From assembly GCF_902167145.1 (NCBI RefSeq), contig NC_050104.1:93693849-93757848 (forward strand): a DNA stretch of 64,000 nt, written 5' to 3'. Source of the stretch: Zea mays. Taxonomy: Eukaryota > Streptophyta > Magnoliopsida > Poales > Poaceae. Made by a program: the position numbers and the translations under genes. The notes under the pieces were generated by a model, which worked only from the letters and a program-made list of their open reading frames with translations, was not told the origin of the DNA and did not search any database. Shown piece after piece: positions 11,274 through 20,061 of the stretch; within the stretch, counting starts at the first letter, position 1; the number at the start of each line of letters is the position of its first letter.

Positions 11274-12792
11274 ATGCCACCGAAGAAGTTATCAGGGCCA
11301 GGGGCTGCATTGTAGCCACTGGACGTTAATCAAGATACGTTACGCGAAGCCAAGTGCCAGAAAAGGAAGGCTACTAGTTCAACACCTCAGGAGGAGGAGT
11401 TGGACCAAGAAATCAGGGACCTTGAAGCCATTCATCAACAGGTCTAGAAGAAGAAAGAAAAGATGCTTCGTCTTGTCGGTCTTCAGAGGAAGATTGATGT
11501 GGCTGCTGAGGAAATGCGTCATCTCACCCAAGATGACCAAGACCGAAGGCGTCAACACAGAGAGCTTCGTCAAGACAATTCGTACAACGATGATGAATGG
11601 TATGATGATTTCCATCATGGAAATTTTGCTTTGATGATGCTTCTCCTCTAATAGCAGAATTGTAGGTTACCCCATGGCCCTCGTCATACAAGCCACCCTA
11701 GCTTCCTATGTATGATGGGCACTCAGACCCGAAGCAGTTCCTAATGAGCTACGAGGCAACCATATCTTCATATGGGGGCAACACTGCAGTCATGGCGAAA
11801 TCCTTCGTCATGGCAGTCAAAAGTGTTGCACAAACTTGGTACTCTTCTCTCCGGTCAGGAACAATCACATCATGGAAGAAGCTTAAGGATATGCTAATCA
11901 CCAGCTTCCAAGGTTTTCAGACAAAGCCAGTCACTGCTTAGGCTTTGTTCTAGTGCACGCTAGACCACGAGGAGGACCTTCAGGCGTATGTCCGAAGGTT
12001 CCTGTGTCTAAGAGCACAAGCGCCTATAGTGCCCAATGAAATTGTCATTGAGGCCATGATCAAAGGGCTTCGGCCAGGACCTACAACTCAATATTTTTCT
12101 AGGAAACCCCGCAAACCCTGGAGAAGCTTCTTCAGAAGATGGATGAATACATCCGGGCTGATAATGATTTCCGCCAGAGAAGGGAAGAAGCATACATGTT
12201 TTCTGAGATGACCAGGGGCCTCGGAGGAAAAATCCACCCCAGGCACGTCAGATCGATCCATAATTCCAACCTAAGTGATGACAGAGGAAGTCAGCCTCAG
12301 GCCACAACATAGCTCCCAATCTTCAGGGCAACAACAAAGCTCTTTCAGGCCACCAGTCCCAAGGGGCAAAGGTGACAGGGGCTTCGGAGGAAGATACGGG
12401 GATCAGTCCAGAAGGTATATTGCTTATTCTGTGGTCAAGACAAGGGCCACACCACAAGAACATGCCAAGTCACAATTCAGAAGCAAAAGGAGATTGTCGA
12501 AGCTAAGGCGCGACAGAATCAGCCAAAGCAGGTCCTACATACTGCTTCATGCTACTCTCCCTATGTACCATAATACATAGGTAATCAATAACCTGTGGCT
12601 TCTGTCGCTTCGGCAAGTCACTCTTAAGCTTCCTGGGCCCAGCTCCCATTATCACCACCATTACCACCTACTCAGACCCGAAGCCAGCAGCTAGAAGGGC
12701 ACCAACACGCACAACAGCAGCATGATTTTCGGGAGGAGTCCGAAGCTCGCACAGTCAACAACATTGTGCCTAAATCTAAGCATATCTACTAA
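11274..12792 (+). pseudogene. Element Z gag, Tat-like, broken
   Basis: Would encode a capsid/nucleocapsid polyprotein. An ATG at 11274 opens a frame that has stops at about 11313 and 11443 and a shift near 11630. The capsid core (about 11690-12230) shows YDGHSDPKQFLMSYEATI and the helix-rich AQTWYSSLRSGTITSWKKL pattern of plant retrotransposon gag. A stop at about 11939 and a shift near 12110 follow. The nucleocapsid motif CLFCGQDKGHTTRTC (about 12424-12470) is the GHTT-type knuckle of Tat elements. The frame appears to end at 12790-12792. No pol follows it: the next 1 kb holds repeats and the convergent antisense gene. Confidence 0.8.
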
Positions 12793-13629
12793 AAGAATAT
12801 CCTACCCCTGATGTATCTTTTTCTTTTCTGTCATCTTATTTTTCTTGTGTGAAAAACAAGTCACGAAGGACTTAATTTTGGTCTCATGTAATAACTATGC
12901 CCGTATCATTAAGTAAAATGCTTCTTCCTAACAGACTTCCAAAGCTACAAAAAGTCGTTCCTAAGGGAGCGTAGAGTAAGTTTCGAAGCTACAAAAGTCG
13001 TTCCTCAGGGAGCGCATAGTAAGTTCCGAAGCTCAAAAGTCGTTCCTAAGGGAATGCAGAGCCAAAATACCACCGAAATAGAAGGTGAAGAAGCTCCAAA
13101 GTCGTTCCTAAGGGGATGCAGAGCTTAAATACCGCCGAAATATAAGGTGAAGAAGCTCCAAAGTCGTTCCTAAGGGGATGCAGAGCTTAAAGACTCCAAA
13201 GACGTCCCTAAGAGGATGCAGAGTCTTGTGTGTTCCAGTGTGGGCGTGTGTGTGTGTGTTCGGCATCACCATCATATTGCATCATATCATCGCTTCATTC
13301 CGCATAACATTACATCATACATCATATCTCATCAACGACAAAAAGATTAGATACGAAGCAGATCTTCGACAATACTTTGTTAAATGAAAATGTGTTGAGG
13401 CATGAAGCAAACCTTCGTAAAACACAATTTCATCACAACAGATTCGACATAAAAAGGGGCTTCTTTCTTTACGAAGCATGAAAAGAAGGGAAGGTGCTTT
13501 TTCGCCGAAGGCTCAAAAACGGTATGTGCGTAAATTTCATGCATCGTAAAGAAATATATTACAATAATTTACATGTCTGATTAATTGTTCCATACACCAA
13601 ATGTTACATAGTATCATTAGAATAAAAGT
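12793..13629. other. Non-coding spacer with tandem repeats between gag and antisense gene
   Basis: No coding sequence is recognised. The block contains the tandem repeats at 12945-13225, a short (GT)n run near 13243-13257, and the 3' ends of the two convergent genes. The 3' processing signals of both transcripts would have to lie here, but no canonical AATAAA is evident on either strand at the expected place. Confidence 0.6.
12945..13225 (+). repeat. Degenerate tandem repeat, AAAGTCGTTCCTAAGGG-type unit
   Basis: Six copies of a unit carrying AAAGTCGTTCCTAAGGG or close variants near 12952, 12993, 13036, 13099, 13159 and 13197, spaced about 38 to 63 bases. Two neighbouring units near 13070-13180 are almost identical over about 60 bases, so part of the array is recent. 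Confidence 0.8.
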
Positions 13630-13793
13630 CTAATCTTCCTTAAGTATTTTCTCGTCGGCTTCGTTCAGCAGCCTGTCGACGACTTCGTCGACGATGGAGT
13701 TAGCAACACTCATTATATATTTATATCCATTGCTTCTTTCTTGACTGGATCAGACAGGGGTGTTGTATGGCTCGGGCAGCGGTGACAGTTCAG

Positions 13794-13861
13794 CTGTAAT
13801 AGGCAAACTATTAGTTCGAAGCCAGAAAATAAACGCCGAAGCTAAAATTCAAAAACAATAC
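13794..13861 (-). other. Intron 2 of the antisense gene (68 bases)
   Basis: The minus strand reads ATAG, then GTATTG at 13861, and ends CCTATTACAG at 13794. Splicing joins a phase 1 codon and continues into the terminal exon ending DEKILKED at 13630. It is short but within the range of plant introns. Confidence 0.7.
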
Positions 13862-14643
13862 CTATACGCCTTGCGCACTCAGCAGCTTCTTTGGCTCGCC
13901 TAGCTTCTTCTCGGGCATCATGGGTTTCTTTTTCATTTTTCTTTATGATTTTGTTGGCCATTTCTCGGCCATCGTTCACCCAAACATCGGAGTAAAACTT
14001 TCCACCCACAAAAGTAGCTTCGGCCGAAGGGTCTCTCGTGCCGTCAGTGGAGAAGGCGGCTTAAGTTTGGGTCACAACTTTCTCGTGGTCGCAACCAGCC
14101 TTCTCCAGAATTGCCGCAATACCTCGAGCGGCAGTGAAAGCACAGATATCCCCGCGATCACTCAGGATCTCTTCAAAAGCTTCGGCTTCCCCGCTTATCC
14201 AATCAATAACACCCTCGGGGTCACCTCGAATAAAATTCTCTTTGGAAGAATAAGCACCTACTCTGGCAAGGCTGTTTTTCAATTTTCTTACGCAATCCAA
14301 GGATTTCTCGAAGCACCTTTCCTTGGATTCGCGAAGCTCCTCAACATTTTTCTCCAGCCTAGTGTTGGACCATTCACTTATTTCTTGACTAGCTTTTGCG
14401 AGTGCAAAATTTTCATTAGCTTCGACAAGTTTTTTCCGAATGTCTTCAGTTTCGGCTTTATAAGCTTCGGATTGAGTGTTAAATTTTGCTTCGTCTTTTT
14501 TCACTTTAGCCACCAATGAAAGCAGGATTTTATCTTTTACATGGCTTCATTCCTCAGCTAGACCGAAGGTTGCTGAGGGCTATCACGCAGCTTTCATCTT
14601 CAACATTCTTTTGCGCCCTCAAAATGTTGCTAAGAATTAAGCC

Positions 14644-14714
14644 CTACAAAAAGATAGAATCAACACGAGTATACAAGAAAAGATAATCTATTTTTAAGTG
14701 CATCACTTTCGTAC
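14644..14714 (-). other. Intron 1 of the antisense gene (71 bases)
   Basis: The minus strand reads AAG, then GTACGAAAG at 14714, and ends TTTTTGTAG at 14644 before GGCTTAATTC. The donor, the pyrimidine-rich acceptor and the high A/T content are those of a plant intron. Coding similarity stops at the donor and resumes at the acceptor in phase 0. Confidence 0.75.
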
Positions 14715-16883
14715 CTTCAAACTGTTGTATGCAAGGTTGTCTGCAAGGTCATCTTTTGACATGGCGGAGAGGCCAGCTTCAAGCTTCGGAAATCCCATAT
14801 TTTTGGCCATCTTCCGGCAGACGGATATTTCTTTATTGCCCAGGAGACAGTATAGGAAATCATCTTTGTTAGTGTCATTGAACACTAAGGCCCCTTTCGG
14901 GTATTTCAGTTCCCAAGCATAGTGTTTGGCTTCTGCAATTTCTTCTTCAGATAGTATTTTTCCCGAAGCATGTCGAATAACAAAGTCAAGATCTTCGGAC
15001 GGTGCTTCGGGAGCAGGAGATTTAGCTTTTTCGGCCACATCCTTCTCCATAGCCATGCCAACATCTGGAGATTATTGCTCAGCCCTATCCTCAGTTGTGG
15101 CAGGCTCCGCCTCAGCAGGCACTGAGGGCCCAGCTTCGGTTTCAGCGCGACTTATAGCAGCATTGGCAATTTTCTTTGGAGGGGCAGGAGTTAATGCCCT
15201 TGTTGTCAACATGACAGCGTCTAGCACGCTAGCCATTCTCCTCCTCTTGGGAGTTATTGCAGGAGCTCTTGTTATCTTTGGCAATCCTGACTCCATTGGG
15301 GGGCTCAAGATTTTTGGCAGCTCTACCTTTTCCCTTAGCTTTGGCTCTTTGGCCGCTTCATCTTTGGCCCCGACACCAAGTTTCAACGTTTTGGCTAGCC
15401 CGATTGCAGGAACCTTTGGCAATTCAGATGGGTCTTCCCTAGGAATGGCAGGAGCAGGTTGTTCTGCTTCGGCAATGGAAGATGTCCCTTCACCCAGCTT
15501 CGGCAATGTGGTCGTCTCAATGTATCTCGACCGGTGCATCAAGACCTTGATCTTTTTGCCCTTCGGCCGAAGCAACGGTTTTCCTCTTCTTTCCCCGATT
15601 TCGCGAGGGATAGCAATAATTAGGGTATATGAAACCAATCACGTCGAAAACTCTGTTCAGCCTTTTCTTGCCTCGACCTCCGAAGGCTGAGGTCAAAGCA
15701 TCATCTTCGGCTATAGTGTAAGCCCCAAGCAATTCATCGCTAGTTGCCTCAATACTGCTCAACCATTCATCATTTGGCTCATCAAACTCGCCTCTATATC
15801 TGAAGGTATACTTTAGATAGACTAGGCCACCCTGACTAGACCCGGCAGCAGCTTCCTTCGGCATCTCCCACTCATTCACGAGCGGCCATACCCTGTAGGC
15901 GTTGTGTTCTTGAACCAGGTCTCTTGTGCCAATAAAAGTGCACACAGTGTTGAAGCTTCTCTGGCATGCCTCTATATCATTCCCAAGAGCGGTGGTTGGC
16001 CTCCTGATGCCAAAGTGAGACCAGATGGGACGTTGAATAATTCCTCTTATATCTTCCCTCTTAGTTAAATTATTCTCAACATAGAACCATTCTTCCATCC
16101 AGGCCCTGGGCCACCTTTTTCAAAATGTTGGGATCGGATAACTTACATCGGCGCGGGGCACGAAGCCGTAACAACCAAAATTGTTGTGATATTGCTCCTT
16201 GCCAGTAGCCTTCGTCTCGTACAGCAGCTCGTGCATATTGCAGAAGCATTTTGTGCTTGGTTCCATCCCTTGGCTTCTCACGGCCCAAATAAAAACCTCC
16301 ATCCTAATAATGGCTTTAGAAGTAATTTGATGTAGGAAAATCTCAAAGGTCTTCAGCACCTCAACCAGAAATTTTCTCACTGGAAACCGAAGCCCAGCCT
16401 TCATAAAACTCTTGTAAACAACCACCTCATTCTCTTCGGGAGCAAGTGCAGCACTATCTCCTCTAGCTCTCACAATTGAAATATCTCAGAAATATTTCCC
16501 TTTCATAGCGCCAATTTGACTCTGCTTAATGGATGATTTTCCGAAGATGGTGTGGCTTGGTCGCCATGGCCGATTTTCTGCATCTTCGTCTTCACTTTCT
16601 ACATCATAGTCATCACTATCGTCAGAATCTTCAGACAAATCAACCATTATTTTGTTTGTAATCTTCTCTGTATTTGTTTTTTCCATAGCTTCGTAAAACC
16701 CAGCAAGAGCAGGGTCCACAACCTTCTCCTCAGACATGTTCTTCTCTTTAGACATTCAATAAGAACTTGTGTATATCACGAAGCTCGCAAAATCAAGCGA
16801 GAGCTGACACCAAGAAAATTAAAATTTGAGAAAACATCACAAGCAATTGAAATGGCGCAACAGATGATGCCGCTGTGGGCTTC

Positions 16884-16891
16884 TATTTATA
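16884..16891 (-). promoter_or_regulatory. TATA box for the antisense gene
   Basis: The minus strand reads GGCATATAAATAGAAGCCC, with TATAAATA at 16891 to 16884, about 130 bases before the ATG at 16755. This spacing allows a start near 16855 and a leader of about 100 bases. It lies inside the element, outside the 3' LTR, so it is not the LTR promoter. Confidence 0.65.
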
Positions 16892-17031
16892 TGCCTAGTG
16901 CATTGCAACTTGGCGGTCCCCATTTGTCATTGACTTTCGCTATTCTAGCGAAGGGAAGGTGTTTTTCGGACCTTCGGCTAAAGGCCTTCATTCATGTCGA
17001 AGTCTGAATTTGTTAAACAACAAATTAATAC

Positions 17032-17044
17032 TGCGAGGGGCTAC
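17032..17044 (+). other. Polypurine tract of element Z
   Basis: TGCGAGGGGCTAC directly before the TG of the 3' LTR. It would prime plus-strand synthesis. Confidence 0.7.
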
Positions 17045-17727
17045 TGTTAGGGGCCTTCATCTTCCGAAGGTCCACAAAAACACGACTAACATGTTTTCCA
17101 GAATAGTATACTATCACAGGAAGCTTCGGGTTTGAGACGAAGGCGTGCAAGGTATGAAAAAGCGTGATTGGGAAGAAGGACAGACCAACACCGAAGTTGT
17201 GGCTGGAGAAGCTTCGGCTTAGCACAAGGATGATGATGAAGGATGAATCTGACTTAAAAGGAAAAGACTGCTCAGTCCTTGACAGATTACCTTTTGACTA
17301 ATAGAAAATGTCAGGGACATAAATGTAATTTTACCTAGGCTGCGTCCTGTGCCTATAAATAGATGAACAGTAACATCGTACTGTGCACGCTGACTTATAA
17401 TCGCTTGCAAGTCACTCTCAGATTTTTACCTTCTGTCAAGCTGAAGGTACGAATGTAATTTAATAGCATTAATGTTTGCTCATGATTATATAATGTCAAT
17501 ATAAATGATTTAATGATTTCATATAATTATTCATGGTCTTTTTATGTTTCATACATCGCTGTCTATATTTTTGTATATTGAAATGATGAAGGTATGTCCT
17601 TCATGATCTTCATCTGAAGATCATTATACCTAAGGGAAATAATGCTTCAAAGGACGAAGGTCTTTAACCATTAACATTTGTGTTGCCTTGTTCTTAACTC
17701 ATAGCATTTGAGAACAAGTGACCAACA
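17045..17727 (+). repeat. 3' LTR of element Z
   Basis: 683 bases from TGTTAGGGGCC to GTGACCAACA, with TATA box TATAAATA at 17354. It is followed by the second GACAG copy (17728-17732). Confidence 0.93.
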
Positions 17728-17733
17728 GACAGC

Positions 17734-17746
17734 TGGTATCGGAGCC
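17734..17746 (+). other. Primer binding site of Gypsy A (initiator tRNA-Met)
   Basis: TGGTATCGGAGCC. With element Z removed it lies three bases after the end of Gypsy A's 5' LTR. Confidence 0.85.
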
Positions 17747-18233
17747 ATTCACACATTTTTGCAAATAATAGAATAGTCATGAGAACATGGCTTTAAATGA
17801 AATTGAGTTCAAATGAAATTTTTTGGAAAAAAAATCTAAACTAGGATTACATGCCTGGTAGTAAAAGTGCAGTTAGTACTATAGTAATTTAAGGACTAGT
17901 AGGTGGCTTAGCTTGAGATACTAACCACTAACCCACAACTTAGGCTGGAATAGAATTTTCTGTAGGTATGCTCACAAAACATTAGAAGATTACGACTAGT
18001 TAATACGGAGTGAGTAGGATTGCCACCGTCATAAAGCGTGATAGCCAAATATATTGGTAGTAGTTGAGAGGCGAATAGGAAACGAAGCATGCATCATAAC
18101 ATTCACTCTTTTGATATAAGATTCCCCCTATAGCTAAATGGTTACTAGATTACATGTGGGATTAAAAATTATTCTTATTAATTCTATTAATCATCTGATC
18201 TTTTCTTTCATTTTATTCCTTAAAAATTCAGAA
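17747..18233. other. Gypsy A 5' leader, non-coding
   Basis: A/T-rich leader between the primer site and the first ORF. No coding or structural signal is recognised. Confidence 0.6.
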
Positions 18234-18795
18234 TGGCTCCTCCTAAGCAGACAACCCGCATGCATGTGAACCATGAGGTGTGCCCAAGCATCAGATGGCT
18301 TCATGTGCAGTGGAGGCAGGCAGTAGCAATCACACACCTCCGACGCAGGTGGAGTAGCTGTAGCAGAGTCTAGATGAGTCGTTCAATGAGCGGTGTCTTA
18401 ACGCCGCCCATATTCTTTAGCTACTGGCAGAAAAGAAGCAACTTCAGAAGGAATTGGCGGAGCAGAAGGAATGCCTGGCGGCAACCATGCGGTCTCAGGA
18501 GGTAGCTTTTGCCCGTGAGGACCACTTGAGGGGCTGTTTTCAGGATCTGGTTCTAGCCTATAATGATCTGGAGGATTACTCTAATGAGCTGCATGAAGAA
18601 GTCCACCAACTTTACTATCAGTTGCACCCCAATGATGCACTAGGAGCCGCAGAAGCAGAAGGTGGTGTGGTGCTAGCTGATGGTGGTGAGCCTGACGCAG
18701 ACTTAGAGGATGGAGTCGCTCCTATGTATGTACCAGGTGGTGAGTCTCCATGGGGTAGTGATGCTTCTGAGATAGCTAGTGATACAGAGGGTTAG
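18234..18795 (+). pseudogene. Gypsy A extra ORF upstream of gag (orf0-like), broken
   Basis: An ATG at 18234 opens MAPPKQTTRMHVNHEV, which runs into a stop near 18374. The open part starts at about 18421 in another frame and gives 120 residues. It begins with a charged heptad-like stretch (LLAEKKQLQKELAEQKECL), followed by YNDLEDYSNELHEEVHQLY and an acidic C-terminus ending ASEIASDTEG. It ends about 155 bases before gag. Position and coiled-coil character match the extra ORF known upstream of gag in some grass Gypsy elements such as rice RIRE3/RIRE8 (from memory). Gypsy B in this window has a larger intact counterpart. The role is unknown; a capsid- or RNA-binding helper is possible. Confidence 0.5.
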
Positions 18796-18950
18796 TGTGA
18801 CATGTGTATGGTGTCGTGACCTCTAGTGTAGACATATGATAATAAACTATGTCAATTTTGGTATTGTAATGAATAAAACTCCATGTACCTATTTTATGTA
18901 ATATATTTCATGGTTATGGATGTTTATTCATGAGTTTGTTTTACTCTAGA

Positions 18951-20061
18951 TGCCTATGCATACTTGTGGGTCGGATGGGGCTGGCACATCGCGTGGTGGT
19001 GCAGAAGCTGATATCAACCCTCCACCACCACCAGTTCCACCTACACTAGAAGATGCCATTGCTTCCCTAGTAAATGAAACTACTGATAATGCTAGGGTTT
19101 TGCATGAGATTGGTCACCATCAAAACGATCAGGGTGGGCCTCGTATTCCCCCAGAATTAGCAAAGGAATGCAACATATATCGAATTTATGGAGACTCGGC
19201 CGCAAGTGTTTGCTAAAGGAGAAGAGACTCTTGACGCAATTGAGTGGCTGCAGGTGATTGAGCAGAAGTTTGGCCTCATTCAGTGCACTGAGGTACAAAA
19301 GTCTCTATTTGCTGCACAACAACTTCGCGAAGCTGCTAGTACTTGGCGGTCCAATTTTGTTTCCATACAACTTCTAGATCACCAGGTTACTTGGGCTGAA
19401 TTTAAAGAAGCTTTTCGTGCTCATCATGTTCCTGATGGGGTTTTGCAAATGAAGCTGGAGGAGTTTTTGAGACTTAGGCAAGGGACAGATACTGTGATGC
19501 AGTATATTGGGAAATTTAATCATCTTTCTCAGTATGCTATTGAGCATGTGAACACGGATATCAAGAAAAGAGATTGCTTTATGAGAGGCCTCAACTCAAA
19601 ATTGCAAAAAGAAGATGGCCACTTGCTATGATCTTACCTTCAATCGGGCAATAAGTGTGGCCATAGCTGTGGAAGAAAAGGCACGAGTACATCAAAATGT
19701 GAAGCAGGCATGGAAAGGTTCTAGGCCAGGGTTTTATTAGTCAACAGCGAAGCGCCAGAAGGTGGTAATCAGGACTTCTAGTTCAGTGAATGTTCCTTAT
19801 CGTTCAACTACCTATCCATTCAAGAATCCCACTTATATCCATCCCACCAACTGGCCAAACTAGCTTCTCCAAGTTCCCCACTTGCCTGCTCCCGCTGGCA
19901 CTAAATATCCTTGTTACAACTATGGAAAGGCGGGACATTTCATTAAAGATTGTCCCTATCCTCGCCAGAATAATTCCAATTTCCAGAGACCCACAGAAAA
20001 CAGTTCTTAAAATCAGAACAAGAATACTTCTGGCAACAGTGCAAAAGGGAAGGACAATAGG
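18951..20061 (+). pseudogene. Gypsy A gag, broken
   Basis: An ATG at 18951 gives a Pro-rich N-terminus, then a frameshift near 19180. The capsid core follows at 19188-19630, with EWLQVIEQKFGLIQCTEVQK and TWAEFKEAFRAHHVPDGVLQ, the retrotransposon gag fold of chromoviruses. Another shift falls near 19620 and stops near 19738, 19861 and 20008. The nucleocapsid knuckle at about 19912 reads CYNYGKAGHFIKDC, with Tyr in place of the second Cys. This gene cannot give a functional nucleocapsid. Confidence 0.85.

Larger units (their letters stand above)
13630..16755 (-). pseudogene. Antisense gene of element Z: gypsy-type-transposon domain plus coiled coil, with two introns
   Basis: Runs opposite to gag. 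The ATG is at 16755 and the stop at 13630. The N-terminal part is acidic. The central segment (about 16440-16000) contains VVVYKSFMKAGLRFPVRKFL and EEWFYVENNLTKRE. These match my memory of the 'putative gypsy type transposon' family (PF04195/Transposase_28), whose function is not established. A linker with KIKVLMHRSRYIETTTLPKL follows, then a conserved block at 15060-14715, then a long coiled coil (14640-13865). Two introns, 14714-14644 (phase 0) and 13861-13794 (phase 1), have GT/AG ends, and the frame reads through both when they are removed. Stops at about 16486, 16120, 15072 and 14061 and shifts near 15575 and 14565 make this copy a pseudogene. Confidence 0.75.
10532..17727 (+). mobile_element. 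Element Z: non-autonomous Tat-like LTR element with gag and an antisense gene
   Basis: 7196 bases, bounded by LTRs of about 684 bases, with TG...CA ends and a GACAG duplication. It has a TGGCGCC-type primer site, a Tat-style gag on the plus strand, a tandem repeat block, and a minus-strand gene with introns. It ends with a polypurine tract (17032-17044). There is no protease, RT, RNase H or integrase, so mobility would need proteins from another element. Total size, LTR size and gag-only plus-strand content resemble maize zeon, the partner of cinful, but this name is from memory. The two LTRs differ by roughly 5 percent by eye. Confidence 0.88.

Noticed and set aside
13920..14519. A 199-codon open frame on the plus strand in element Z
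   Set aside because: It is the complement of the coiled-coil part of the antisense gene; no motif of its own.
14926..15690. A 254-codon open frame on the plus strand in element Z
   Set aside because: It lies opposite the antisense gene, whose minus-strand product has recognisable segments and codon pattern. The plus-strand product is Ser/Ala-rich low complexity.
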